From NCBI RefSeq assembly GCF_048128805.1, contig NC_136010.1, positions 22,766,480 to 22,830,479 on the forward strand: a stretch of DNA of 64,000 bases. Reading direction: 5' to 3'. Numbering within the stretch: the first letter of the stretch is position 1; the number at the start of each line of letters is the position of its first letter. Below, in pieces: positions 38,624 to 50,700 of this stretch. A program made the translations under genes and the position numbers. Source of the DNA: Centroberyx gerrardi. Its lineage: Eukaryota; Chordata; Actinopteri; Beryciformes; Berycidae. Under the pieces are notes generated by a model. It saw only the letters and a list, made by a program, of their open reading frames with translations. It searched no databases and had not been told where the DNA came from.

Positions 38624-41600
38624 CTGGGTGGCAGAAAGCAAAGATAGATGATTAAAGAGATTGTGGGGATGACAGAAAACAATTTGGTTTATACTTATTT
38701 CATACTTTCTTTCCTTTATTTGCTGACAAAGTTGACTAATCATACAAATAATGCGAGTATGAGCAGCAAGTGTATACTGAGGTTCTGGCAGCTGAAGTAG
38801 AACTACAGAGGACGGTTGTTTGTCTTACCCAGACTTTGGTTTCTTGAGGCTGCTACTGGCGCTGACTGGTGGCGTTGGTCCCAGGCTGCTGTGGAAGCCC
38901 GAGGCGTCCACCTGGATCTCGTCCTCATCCCTGAGCGCGTCCTCCAGAGCCGCGGCCACCGTGGGGGCGATGACCGGCTCCTCGTACTCCTTGGTGGTCC
39001 GAGCCGGCAGGTCCATCTCCAGCATCAGGATGTTTTCGGCCTGGGGGGGGGGGAACGGGGTGGAAGCAAAGGGTCAAATTTGCCATTCAGACAACTGAGT
39101 CAGACTGGGAGATAGAGCGTGCAGCAAAAATATGGTGTTAATGTGGGTGTAAAGTGTCACACTTTGCAATATTAGCTTTAAAAATATTGTGTGTAACTGC
39201 TGGCTCGCTTGCTGAATGATATTTATTTTAAACTGTGTTAAAATGTTTCACGTTATACTCCTGCGCACCTTGTAAACCGTGTTGATGAATACGCATATGC
39301 TGCAATTCTGCTATTGCTGGAGTATTGAGTAGTACTAAGACCATTCATTGCGAGGTATATGTGTGTGTTTATCGATAGTGGCGGGGCAACCTACTTTGTA
39401 TCTGATGTCAGGCCTCATAATCATGGCCATGCGTGCGTGGTGACTGAGAGGCCTCCTGTAGCCCACCGCCGACAACGGCCTGCTCATCATCTGATGGTCG
39501 CTGAGACAGAAACACAGAAAGTGTTACAATGCACGCACAGTCAGGGAGAGATGTGTTGTTCTACATGCGTCTCTGCAATACACCGTCTCTGTCTACATGT
39601 GTTTCTCAGTAGTGAGGTATTCTGTCGGACCAGAGTACAAACACTGCAAGGGACAGAGGTTATACACGTGTGCTCACAGTGAAGCACTTTGGTTAAAGCC
39701 ATTTAACTGGATTAAGAATGCACCAAAAGGCATGTTATGCTATGTATATTCTGTTACTTACTCCTCTATACGTGTGATGGGCTTCATTTTCCAGTGGTCG
39801 TCCTCCTCATCGAAGAAGGCTCTGTTGACTATCTTGTTCTTCTCCTCCAGGGGAATGAAGTTCTCGATGATCAGATGCCTGAAAAACAAAACAGTCAGAC
39901 AGTTACAGACAGACAGGCAAGCAGACAAGGCAAGACAGAAATAGTTAGAATAAAAGACAAACACACAGGCCAACATGCAGACAGGCAAGAAATTCAGGTC
40001 AGTTTTGCTGTGTATTAGACTGAGGCAGGAAATCTAATGGTCTGAGGCAGTGGTTTAGAGATGCTATAATTAATTCAACAGGATGCCTGGGTCACTAGGG
40101 AAGAACCCAGGGCTGAAAAGACCTAAGATCCTGCTAGTCCATGTATAAAACATGACAAAAGCATAACCAGAAAATTATTTAAGCATTAGTTAAGCATGTA
40201 GAATCAATTCTGTGTAACGATAATGCATCCATGACTTGGCACTAATAACCTTTATTAACATGCAGTACAGCATGCCAATCCCTTTTTCTAATGATGCAGG
40301 CAAAAGCCCTGATATTGCTCAATCTCAAGCCCAAATTTTGATAACGGCATGCAATCAGATGCAGCTCGGGGATGATCGTATGTCCTCCTCTGCCAGGGCA
40401 GAGGGCGTATATATAGATATTGATCGCCCCCCTCTGCTGTCTTCCTGTTGAGTGAGTAACGTGATATGCGGACTCCATACTTGAGTTTGAGCTCCCTGGT
40501 GAGCTCGTTCTGGGTCTGTTCCAGCTCCTGACGCTCGTTGATGTGCGCCTCCTGGACGTCATGTATCTCTGACTTCACTGCCTGCAGCTTGGCAAAGAGC
40601 TGGAAACAGAGAGGGAGGGATGGGAAGGAGGGATCAACAAAGAGGAAACAGGGGGAGGAAGGGTGATTAAAAAGGTAACCAATAAAAAAAAAAAGGAAAG
40701 TAAAAGTAAAAGGGAGGGAGGAGCGGGTTATTTTGACGCAGGTTACCGCGCTGAATAGTCTTTATATAAAATAGTACAGCCTTGGAAGTTGGCTTGGACA
40801 TACTTGACTGTCATTAATGTAAACCTAAAAGGAATAATAATAATAATAATAATAATAGGCAATCCAAACAGACAAAGGTAAAAATATATTCCTGCTTGAT
40901 TTGAAATATCTGACCTACTTATGAAGCATTTCATTACTAGACACATAAAGCCTCACAAGAGCATCAGACTTTCAGGATGGAATAGTCACCGCTGACTATG
41001 GTGAGCAGGTCTGGAAACATCGTAAATAAAACCACAGGCTGACGACAGACTGCCTGGTGCCCGTTTGGACGGCTGACAGGACGGATAGCGATTTCCTCGA
41101 CCGGCAAAGTAAGGCAGCCGCTACCTTTTTCAGCTTCTTGGTTTTGATGTCGACCTCTTGCTGCAGAGAGCTGTAGGTCTCCTTCAGCTCCAGGGTCTCC
41201 TCGTCACGACACTCCACCTGCTGCTGCATCTCACGCTCTCGCCGTTTCTGCAAACACACACACATACACACGTTAAGTCATGCACTTCTCAGCGCACATA
41301 GCAAGGCTCTGTGTGTAATCAGACTGCGTGAGTCATTGCTTGAAAGTGAGCTAGTCTTCTGGCATGCAATCTGCACCAATCGGCTAAGGAAGGGATAATG
41401 TACAGCAAGCTGGTCAATATTGCAAAATAAGCCCTGACAGGTTCAAGACCCCAACACGAAGCGAGGGACCTCAGATGACCAATCACAGTTGAGTATTCAA
41501 GAGAGACATTCAAAACACATTCAAAAACAACTATCCTGTGCTTGCCTTGTAAAAAGACTCTCCTTTCCTTGTGACCTTCAAGCAAATGCATTTATTAGAT

Positions 41601-44432
41601 AACCTGAGCACAGCCTTAGCCCAAGACATTACCTGTTCAGCGATTTCCTGTCTCCTGTGCTCCAGGATTCTCTGCTGCTCATTGGTGTGATCCACAATGT
41701 TCTTTCCCCCTACCAGGAGCTTGCTCTCCATCGCCTGGATGGAGGAGGAAAAAAGAAAGCATATGGTACAGAGGGGATAAAATAAGATGAGAACCTATGT
41801 GGGCTTGTGTGTGTATTTTTCAGATAAACAAATAATTTGTCGCTTATGGATCCGGGGAAATAAATACCGGGGTTCAGGCCAGTACAGTGTTAGTGCAGTT
41901 CAAATTAGGGCTGGGCGATTAATCGAATTTTACCCCTTTCCCTCGCAGCGGTGCGCTCCACCCCTCCGCCAAAGCCCAAACACGCTGTGGTGCGTGTAGT
42001 TTCAGCTCGAGTCGAGAACAGAGAGCTGTTTTATTTTGAAACCTTCCTTGGTAGAAGATGACAGAAAGAGAGCTGTTGGTCGACAGGAAAGGTAAAACAA
42101 ATTCATTGGTGTGGAAACCCTGTACAGACCCACGGCGTGTGTTCAACTGCACTGAAGCACTGCGACACTGTTGAATTACCTAATTCCACTAACGTTACTT
42201 AAATACCACAAGGTAACGTTAAAGTCACCTACTGTTAAAGTCTGTATGGCGGTGAAGACGAGTTACTGTCTACAAATCCCCGTTACTGACTGTGGAATGT
42301 TAAGTTTCACTTTTGTTTTCACACCTGGAGACTCCAAATTACAGACATGACATGATGACATCAGGCGCATTAGAGATCAATTTAGATCCATTTACATACA
42401 GTGAGCAACTTTTGATTTTGTGCCTCTGTTACCTGACTGAGTGACTGACATATAGAGATATAGTTTACCAATATGCTGAATATTTTGCAGTAGGTTGTGA
42501 CTACAACATAGTTGGTGTTTATTATTATTTTTTATATTATTTATTTTAGTCATTTATTTATTTATCTAATTTTTTTTACTTGTATTTATTTATTTTCATT
42601 TATTTCTTTGTTTTTCAGTTCAATTATATTTAAAGTTCAAAGAAATCCAGTGTTAAAAGTTTTTTTTTTTTTAAAGTTCAATAAATGCATGATGTTCCCA
42701 AAGTCGATGAGTAATCGTGTTAAATAATCGTGATCTCAATATCAATCAAAATAATCGTGATTATGATTTTTGCCATAATCGAGCAGGCCTAGTTCAAATT
42801 CTTGCCAGGTTTAGGCAAAACTTACAAGCACATAGGCTACTTGATTGTCAGTAGGGATGCTCCGATTGATCGTCCATTGATCTGATATTCCCTCTAAATA
42901 AGACTGGTGGTGTGTAATTTGTCCAATCAGAAGAAACGATCTGATGATACAACACATGCGAGCTAAAACTCGAAATCGGAGCATTCCTACTTGACAGGTG
43001 TACATCCAGTCTGGCAAAGGCTGCTTACCTTGACTTTGGCAGCGAGCATCTCTCCGGCCTCCCTCTCCCTCTTCAAGTCTTCCATTTTCTTCTCCTTCTC
43101 CCTAAGCAGCCGGAGTTTCTCCTCAGCCACCAGACTGTGATCCTCCATGATAGCCTTTCTCTCTCTCTCCAGCTTCTCCTGCTGCTCCCGCCAGTAATCC
43201 CCTTTGTCCTCCCCTTCCTCATCGTCGTCCTCTGTCTCGCCTTCTTCCAGATCCTCCTCATCGTCCCCTTCTCCGACCCTCCTCCTTTGCCTCCTCTTCT
43301 TCTTCTTCCCCGAGCGTTTTTCTAGCTGCTCCTTCAGCCTTGCGATCTCCTCCTGAAACTCCCTGAGCAGGGCGTCCTTGGGGTCCTCGTTGATGCGTGG
43401 TTTGTTCTTGATGTTCTTGGCCCTGTTGGAGTAGCGCAGCGTGGTCAGCGTCTCCTCCACGTTGTAGGACGCCGGGCCAATGTTGGCAACCATGACAGTG
43501 CGGGCGTTGCCCCCCAGAGAGTCCTGCAGCAGACGGGTGAGTTTAGAGTCTCGGTAGGGGATGTGGGTGCTCCGGCCATCCACCAGAGCTGAAATGACGT
43601 TCCCCAAAGCAGAGAGCGAGAGATTGATCTTTGTGGCTTCTTTGAGCCTCTCCCCCTGAGCACCGGTCTTGGTCTGCCTCTCACTACCGGCCAAATCTAC
43701 CAGGTTCAGCTTGCCCACTCTGATATGGTTCTCCCCATCCACGCCCAACTCACTGCACTCAATGGTGATGACAAAGATGGCGTGAGAACGCGAGCTGTGT
43801 TCGTTCATGTTGGTGGCGCCAACTGACCGGTTCTGGTTGCCCACGTTCATGACGTGCTCGATCTCCCGCACACTCTTGGTGACAAATGACGAGAGGTCTT
43901 TGACGTACACACCCGAGTCAGGCCTCTCCTTGAGTTCAAGGCGACGCGACTGGTCCTTGGAGAGCAAGTCTCTGATCTCCTCTTGATAGATCTCTAAATA
44001 TGACGCTCTCACCAGGTACTGCTGATTCTGGGACCGTGAAATGTGTGTGAAGATGTGGTCAAAGGAGTTGGGGATCACCCCTCTCCTCTCTGGGTCATTT
44101 CTCACCCCCTCCATAGTGTAGGTCTTCCCTGTACCTGTCTGGCCATAGGCAAAGATGGTCCCATTGAATCCCAGAAGAACTGAATCCACCAGGGGCCTGA
44201 AGGTTTCATCATAGAGATCCAATTGTTTGGAGTTCGAGTCATAGACTGAATCGAACGTGAAGACTTTGGGGTGATCGTGGGATGAGGCCTCCCTGGGGTT
44301 CCTGACGATAATTTGGCCCAATTTGACATCAACGGAGACCACCCTATCAAACTTGGCCACCCGTTCCTTCTCGTTCATGGGCCGACAGCGGACCACCACC
44401 TTGACCGACTCAGAGCTCTTGCTCTTGGACAT
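38518..44432 (-). CDS. kif3b: KIF3B, kinesin-II motor subunit
   Basis: Eight minus-strand exons (44432-43029, 41735-41634, 41247-41125, 40599-40481, 39878-39762, 39500-39395, 39040-38829, 38623-38518) give 762 codons plus stop, close to the 747-aa human protein. The motor domain (about residues 9-345) lies wholly in the first coding exon. It has P-loop GQTGTGKT at 97-104, switch I NEHSSRSH at 210-217 and switch II DLAGSE at 246-251. A neck with [14 protein letters not shown] follows, then a KKKKRR basic and Asp/Glu-rich linker, a long coiled coil, and a Ser/Pro tail ending [14 protein letters not shown]3B pairs with KIF3A and KAP3 in the heterotrimeric plus-end motor for anterograde intraflagellar transport. 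KIF3C is the alternative, but the tail and the pofut1 neighbour favour KIF3B. Confidence 0.97.
38829..39040 (-). CDS. kif3b: kif3b coding exon 7
   Basis: Encodes [20 protein letters not shown] through [10 protein letters not shown]. The donor is TCTGG|gtaaga. Confidence 0.94.
39395..39500 (-). CDS. kif3b: kif3b coding exon 6
   Basis: Encodes [20 protein letters not shown] through MRPDIRYK. Phase fits both neighbours. The acceptor is TCTCAG. Confidence 0.93.
39762..39878 (-). CDS. kif3b: kif3b coding exon 5
   Basis: Encodes [20 protein letters not shown] through KPITRIE, a conserved end of the kinesin-II stalk. The donor is GGA|gtaagt. Confidence 0.94.
39879..40480 (-). other. kif3b intron 4-5, nothing recognised
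   Basis: 600 bases without exon or clear repeat. Interrupted CAGACAGGCA-type repeats occur at 39890-39990. Confidence 0.45.
40481..40599 (-). CDS. kif3b: kif3b coding exon 4: coiled coil
   Basis: Encodes [20 protein letters not shown] through TRELKLK. The donor is CAA|gtatgg. Confidence 0.94.
40600..41124 (-). other. kif3b intron 3-4
   Basis: Has an (AAT)n run at 40832-40857 and an A-run near 40685. Otherwise nothing is recognised. Confidence 0.5.
40832..40857 (+). repeat. (AAT)n microsatellite
   Basis: Eight AAT units. Confidence 0.9.
41125..41247 (-). CDS. kif3b: kif3b coding exon 3: coiled coil
   Basis: Encodes [20 protein letters not shown] through DIKTKKLKK. 41 whole codons. Confidence 0.94.
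41248..41633 (-). other. kif3b intron 2-3, nothing recognised
   Basis: 386 bases with a short CA stretch beside the exon. No exon. Confidence 0.45.
41634..41735 (-). CDS. kif3b: kif3b coding exon 2: coiled coil
   Basis: Encodes [20 protein letters not shown] through RRQEIAEQ. The acceptor is ATCCAG and the donor CAG|gtaatg on the minus strand. Confidence 0.94.
41906..42791. mobile_element. hAT-like non-autonomous transposon, 886 bp, perfect 8-bp target duplication
   Basis: The left end TAGGGCTGGGCGATTAATCG and the right end CGAGCAGGCCTA are inverted copies. The element is flanked by GTTCAAAT at 41898-41905 and 42792-42799, an 8-bp duplication typical of hAT. ATG at 42058 opens a short frame [19 protein letters not shown] that resembles the start of BED-type hAT transposases and then ends. 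The rest is AT-rich with deletions. It is a decayed, internally deleted copy with no working transposase. Confidence 0.85.
42852..42989. mobile_element. Short hAT-like MITE, 138 bp
   Basis: The left end TAGGGATGCTCCGATT and the right end AATCGGAGCATTCCTA are inverted with one mismatch. The flanks ATTGTCAG (42844-42851) and CTTGACAG (42990-42997) agree at 6 of 8 positions, a decayed target duplication. Confidence 0.75.
43029..44432 (-). CDS. kif3b: kif3b coding exon 1: complete motor domain
   Basis: A 1,404-base exon from ATG (44432-44430) to AAAGTCAAG|gtaagc. It carries P-loop, both switches, neck linker, the charged linker and the first coiled-coil segment. About 103 bases of 5'UTR precede the ATG back to an acceptor at 44535. 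Confidence 0.97.
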
Positions 44433-44535
44433 GGTGAGGAGTGGCTGATAACCACTCTTCCTGGCACTTTGTCCCCTCTTCGTTCCAAGTGCAGCTTCAG
44501 TTACAGTTCAGTGTCAGAAATGCCCACATCAGAAC
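44433..44535 (-). other. kif3b: kif3b 5'UTR part of coding exon 1
   Basis: Minus-strand sequence between an acceptor CTAACAG (plus CTGTTAG at 44536-44542) and the ATG. It is inferred from splice signal and distance. Confidence 0.6.
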
Positions 44536-46122
44536 CTGTTAGACAAGACACAATCGGTGATCAGTACCAGCCTGCTCGCAATGGCATTATTGTCATGATG
44601 ACATACAACCTTGATAATTCATTGCAATACACATTTTACATGCATATGGGGAATTGCCACATAGGGTTCAACATAACATAGCTACAGATTGACATCAGCT
44701 ATTAGGGATGCCGCATTCATCCTTTCAGGTTTCACTTTCATTTGTGTCACTTTCAGATTGACTGCCCTTATGTTCTCCTGTACTGACAGCACTCAAACCA
44801 AGTGTGGAGAGAAGTCTGACTGATGTGGAACGAGGCTCCTCAGTAAAAACAAAGATTACTGTTAAAAAGGAGCCGGCTGGAGAGGAGTCATATCGGCTAT
44901 CTTAAAAATGAATCTGGGAATATAGCCTATGCCTGTCATTAGGTTTGTTGGAGGTGACTGCAGGCAGGTAGGTACTCCACCCTTCAATAATTTGCAGATA
45001 AAATGGGAGAGGCTTGGTATTTTGGATGGGAAGTGATAGTAGATCAATCAGGCGATGCAGGTACCTTCATGTGTCTGTGCATTTTTTACCATCTCAGACA
45101 GCAAAGGACGCCACACCATGTCTCACTCTTATGTCACTCTGTGTGTGTTCAGTTACACAGCGGGAAAGAGGGGAAAGGGAGCGGAGGAGCTGATGGTCAG
45201 CTGGTCTGTGCATGGTGAAATGATAGTTACACAGCCAGCTCTCTATAATGTGAAGTCAATTTGAGGTTGAAATGATAAAAATCTTCCTGGTGGGAACAAA
45301 TTTCGTATCTGTGTATGAGAAATCAATTATTCTGATGAGACAAATTACAGACCACCGATCGCCCTATTTAGGGTGAATATGCTCGATTTCGATCGGAGCA
45401 TCCCCATCAGCTATGATCTAGCTATAGTTACAGAGAATAAGTAACCAGTAATACAGATCAGCTACTCCTGGCCTTGACAGCTGTTTCAGACACAGGCTAA
45501 TGTAAATGTTTTACTTGTTTCCCAGGTGTCATGTCACATACCAACAACCCACGTCAGAATTGAAGAGGTTACATTTAGCTAGTCAAAATTAACAAATTCT
45601 TTGTGTTTTATTTTAACACTGGACAGTAGCAAGTACACGCCACCCTACTGGTTAGCTAATATGCCAGTGCCACTACCCCAATTAAGCGAACTAAAATTAG
45701 CTCCTTCACCGGCAACTATTAATTAACGTTAGGTTAGCTCCAAGTCAGACCTCCAGGTTATCTCAAGTGACAATCATCGGCATCATTCTGCCAGCTGTAG
45801 CAAATTCATAAACTATGCAACTTAGGTTACCTAATTAATGTTATGAATGGTTTGTCATGTTAGCCTGCCAGCTAACGTTAGCTTATGCAAAGTGCTCTCC
45901 CAACAAGTCTACAAGATCGGCCTAGCAACGGCAAACACTGGTAACCTTACGTAGCTACAAGTCTGGTAGCACTACCTGGCTAACGCTAGTGAGGGCAGCA
46001 GTCAATGCAATTCACAGTATCGCCATACAGAGATAACAAGCAAATTAGACTAATAAATCCTTTGCATCAGCTCCAGATCATAAATTCATCAACGTCGATA
46101 AAATAAAATAAAATTCAATTAC
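44536..46122 (-). other. kif3b 5'UTR intron with a hAT-like element
   Basis: The intron probably runs from a donor at 46121-46122 to the acceptor at 44536. It contains the 704-bp element at 44702-45405. The remainder is AT-rich with repeated ACGTTAG phrases. Confidence 0.5.
44702..45405. mobile_element. hAT-like element, 704 bp, perfect 8-bp target duplication
   Basis: ATCAGCTA occurs at 44694-44701 and 45406-45413. The inner ends are TTAGGGATGCCGCATT and GATCGGAGCATCCCC, which resemble the ends of the 138-bp element at 42852. No transposase frame is seen. Confidence 0.75.
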
Positions 46123-46205
46123 CAGTAGTCAACGTTAGCTAATCCAAAGCTCCCAGTCAGCCATTAGCCGCTGCTCATCCCTGAAAAACGGTCCAGAACA
46201 GAGTT
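46123..46205 (-). promoter_or_regulatory. kif3b: Probable kif3b first exon and promoter region
   Basis: Good minus-strand donor CTACTG|gtaatt at 46123/46122. The TSS is guessed near 46,200. No TATA box is seen. Confidence 0.35.
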
Positions 46206-46929
46206 GCCAGGTTGTTGTAGTACTATCCCCCTTAAAGGTGTTCATGAATACACTATCTTAATATTTCCCTAACGAATTCCTGCGTTTCTGAGATAAGAGA
46301 TATGATACATCCAAACATACACTGGCGTGAACCCATTATTCGTTGGAATGTGAATTAACAAAGAAGATACAACCCCCCACTTATACACACGTAAGGAAGG
46401 AAGGAAGACAATACTATAAATTCACAGGAGCCTCGCAAACCTGGCAACCCTTAGCAAGTCTTCCAACAAGCCTGTCGAGCATAGCTGTATATCAGCTGAT
46501 TCTTCCAGCTATTATTCACAGCTAAACTTCCAGTGAGGAAAGTAAACCGGCTGAGGCTGTTGTTTCTTGGAAACATTAGTGTGCATCGATTTATTGATGA
46601 AAAACATTATAGAAAAAACTGACATTTAAACTATAAAATAAATGTGTTAATCGGTTTCATACAATTAGCTCGCCACTCATTCCCACTTACATTAAATAAA
46701 TTCAGCCATTTTCAACCATACACATCAACTCTTTTGTCCTCTTTTGTCCCCCCTGACACATTTATTCACATTCATTGAATCACAACAGTGCTGTCTGCAT
46801 AACATTCAAACCACGCCTACAGACATTTTGTCAGTTTTTGGTCTTGGTAAATTGAGAGGTGGAAAGACTGTCTCCTTTTTCCTCCCTATAATTAGTATGT
46901 ACAGGATCAGTTACTGTGCACTCCTTGGA

Positions 46930-47013
<84 letters not shown>

Positions 47014-47581
47014 ATGATCAGTGACATTACAATCAGTGCAGGGTTCAGTGAGGTGACCTGAGCTCCTGCTAACTTGACTGGAATGCAAAACATGGTTACA
47101 GCTACAACACATGGCTGTAGCTAAAGGAAATGTTACAGGAAACAGTGTACTTCCCTGATGGAAAGGAAAACTTGCTTCAATATACATAAGCAGGGAGAGA
47201 CAACTATGAAGAAGCCAAATCTCGAGAGGGCACATACAAATACTGTTTGAGCACTGACGGACTTCCAAGCAGGGAACAGACTACAATAAAGTGTCTCTTG
47301 ATAGCAGCAGTGTCCATGTCATGACATCCTGCAAACATTTCAACTACACTCTCAACCCACTACATCCTATCTCTTAAGCCCTTCCCCCATTCTCACAGAT
47401 TAAAACCCATTCTAAAATTGGACCTGAGCTTTGCCTGTTACCTTAAATCCTACCTTTGCTCTACACATTACAAACCATCACTCAAATTAACCACTGGCTT
47501 CCCACATGCACCAGACAGTCAGCCAGCATCAGAGTCCAGAGGTCCTTCATCATGATACTTCAATAAGTCAGTTATTCAAAC
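46206..47581 (-). other. pofut1 3'UTR and pofut1-kif3b spacer
   Basis: Minus-strand AATAAA (plus TTTATT near 46759) is a plausible pofut1 end. A (GA)n run at 46934-47010 lies within the UTR. No coding exon is seen. Confidence 0.45.
46934..47010 (+). repeat. (GA)n microsatellite, about 77 bases
   Basis: An uninterrupted AG repeat. It reads (CT)n in the pofut1 sense strand. Confidence 0.93.
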
Positions 47582-47776
47582 TCATAGCTCTACTCTCTCG
47601 TTAACTTTGCCAGGCTTATCCATGCCAAAAAAGGATGATGAGCGGCCGTGGACGTCCCGCTCCCTCTTTACAAAGGCAGAGAAGGAGGAGACACAGTTGC
47701 CAATGAAGTGATTGGCTTGGCCCAGGATGTACAGGTCAATTTGGGCCGAGTCTGGCTGGAGACTCACCACCTTCAC
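47582..47776 (-). CDS. pofut1: pofut1 last coding exon
   Basis: Encodes [39 protein letters not shown] and the C-terminus NERVEL, then TGA at 47584-47582. Confidence 0.95.
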   Translation of the reverse strand: MKVVSLQPDSAQIDLYILGQANHFIGNCVSSFSAFVKRERDVHGRSSSFFGMDKPGKVNERVEL

Positions 47777-50700
47777 CTGAAGAAGGCAGAGGGAAATATA
47801 CAAATATATAACCAGGGAAGGAAATGCAAGATTAGCCCCATTCAAACTCTACCTAATGAGAATAATTCTGCAGAAGCATGGTATGAAAAATGCTGAAAAA
47901 ATGGGTAGTACAATTTTGATAAGACACTTGTAAAATGACACTGTCTAACTACCTCTATACACGGAGGGCTGAACTTCAACTCTGTTGGGTTCATGCATGT
48001 TCTACATCAAATAGCTTCTGGGAACTATGTAAAGAACTTGGTGATGGTGACAAAACTTGTTTTACAAATTGTGCTACAGACACGTAAGTCACAGTATAAC
48101 CAGTCAGTTCAGGTTACATTTAAGATCACACATACCAGGAAGAAATGGGTCATGTTAAAAGCCAGAGTTACTTATTACATACTTGCAAACTCCACGAAAG
48201 AGGCAAAGCAAACCCACCTTGCCCTTAAAGAGCTTGTCAATGTCCCTGCTGTGGGACTCTGAGTCTGTGGCGATGTAGACGGAGCGGGCGGAGGTCTTCT
48301 TCACCCACAGCTTGACGGCCCTGCGGATCTCCGACAGGTCAGGGAGGCACATGGTCGTGGTGAGGGGCAGGGCCGTCTGGCGGTTGTAGCCAACACACTG
48401 GGGAGAGGCCATGAAGTGAGGCCCTGCATCGCCGCTCTTCAGCATCTTGCAGGCGTTTTGCTGTAGGGGTGGACAGCAAAGATTTAGCAGGGAAACTGGA
48501 TGATGGAGGGAGTGACAATCAACCAAGTACAGATTCTGTGCAGTCCTACGGCACATCATGGTTTTGCAAACTAGCCAGCTAAAAGAGATTTCAAAACCGA
48601 TTGCAAAAGTGCAAATATCATCCAGAATCCATGTTAGAATTGTGACTAAAAGTATTTACAATAGTATAATAGTAAAAACAAAGGAGATTTTATTTATTTA
48701 TTATATAACTTTTACTTCATTTTATGAAGTAGATATTGCTCAATAAACAACTCCTCACATGCTACAAACTGTGATGGCGTTTGATAACGCGCAGGTATAG
48801 AGGAGTGAAGTAAATGCCTGGCCTGATTTGTATCTTGATGACAATGGCACCATAGAAAATTCCAAAATCAAAATCACACTGCATGATATGTATGTGAGTC
48901 AGCGTGTGAGTGAATGACTAAATAGGAAATCAAAAGACGGAGGGAAAATGACTATTTGTGTCTATGTCCAAATATGTCGTGAAGGCCATCTCACCCAGTC
49001 GATGCCAATCCTGAGATGAATGCCAACGTACGGCCTGGGCAGCAGGGCAGCGATGTGCTCCTCTCCCTCCTTTACCATGCTCTCTGACCACACCATGTAG
49101 CGCTGCAGGCCCACATGCTCCTCTATCACTGGGAACTGGGCAGGAGCCCCAGGCATGGCCAGGACCGGGTGCTCTGAGGGAGGGAACCTATTACAACAGG
49201 GGATGCAGAACACTCATTAAAAAAAATAAGACCAATATACTTACTGGGGAGGAGTAATAAAATCAGTATGTTTCAGGCTAGAAAACTTCATTACAAAATA
49301 GGGAGACAGAAAATTAACATACAGCAGCCACCTCTTGTGTTATGATTCAAAGGACTCTAATAAGCATGTGATGAAAAAATTTTAATGTTTTATGTCAGAT
49401 ATAATTATCCTACCTGTGGCCATGGTACAGTAGGGTTGTATCATGTTGTAGGGCTAACACATAACTTTTATACTGAACACTTTGCACGTAGAATTATGAA
49501 CTCAAATGAGAACTCACTTCTTCATCCACTGAGGTTGATGGTAGGGACTGAAGGAAATGCCACCAAACAAGACAGACTTGTCAAAATCCACACCAACATG
49601 GTCCCAGAATGGACCAAATGGGTTCCCATCCTGAAAATGAACCAGAACAATTTGTTCATGTCAGATGAGTGAAACAACAATAGACAGTGAGTGAATTCTG
49701 AGTGAAGATATCAGTGAGCCTGGGGTTCATAAATGTTGGTCTTTGGGCCACCAGAGGGCAGCGTTTCAATCTCCTATTCATATATACTGGCTTTCACTAC
49801 AAATCCATGGACACTACCAGCTGAGCGATGCAGGACTACTACCATCACACTCTCAACCCAACTTTAAGCTGCTTTCAAATAGTAAAAAATCCTTTTGTTT
49901 AGCTTCACCTTGACCTCATTCGCACATATCTATGAGGGAAGGAAAGGAAAGGGATACATGGAAAGCAGCAAACCAGCTGGTCATAGTCCCTACACCACTA
50001 ACCAAACAAATTAGAGATATTAAAGATTCTACTCGACTCGACTCTCACCTTCATAGGGCAGGATTTCTTGTCTGCACTCCTCTGTGCAGCGGTCTCGAAG
50101 CAGTAGGCGTTCCTCTGTCCTGAGGGCCAGTATTTAGGAGCCAGCTCCTCCATGAAGGCCTTCAGACTGACCACACGATGATAGGCAGACAGGGCCTCCA
50201 GCTGGAAGAACTCACTGTAAGGAACATGGACCTGAATAGAATAGAGAAGAATAGAATAGACCTTTATTGTCCAATTCAGGTACAATAACAGGGCACATGC
50301 ACCATACAGAAGAGATAAGAGAGATACTGAATACTAGTCACAGTATTGACGTGTGAATTTAGAGATTTGGGAAGCATAAGAGCCTGGGGGTAGAGAGATG
50401 AGTTTAGAAACCTTGGTCCAGTCCTGTGTACAGCATGCATATTGATAAATGACACACTGTTCCCCATGCCTCACTGATTGTACTTACATTGGTATAAGGG
50501 GGTGTATGGTGGCGGTACACAATCCAGGGAGGGACTGCCAGGGTGCGGTTCAACATCTTTGCAAATGCCAGGGACCCCAGGAAGTGGTCCGCCTGGTTTC
50601 CAAAGCGGCCTGAAAAATAACACGGGACACTAGCAAACACTCATTTTAGACATGTCTCACACGACATTTTAGACCTTCTCATGTGCAGGAATTGGAAACT

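Larger units (their letters stand above)
41736..43028 (-). other. kif3b intron 1-2 with two hAT-like elements
   Basis: Two transposon-derived elements fill most of this intron: 41906-42791 and 42852-42989, listed separately. Confidence 0.7.
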
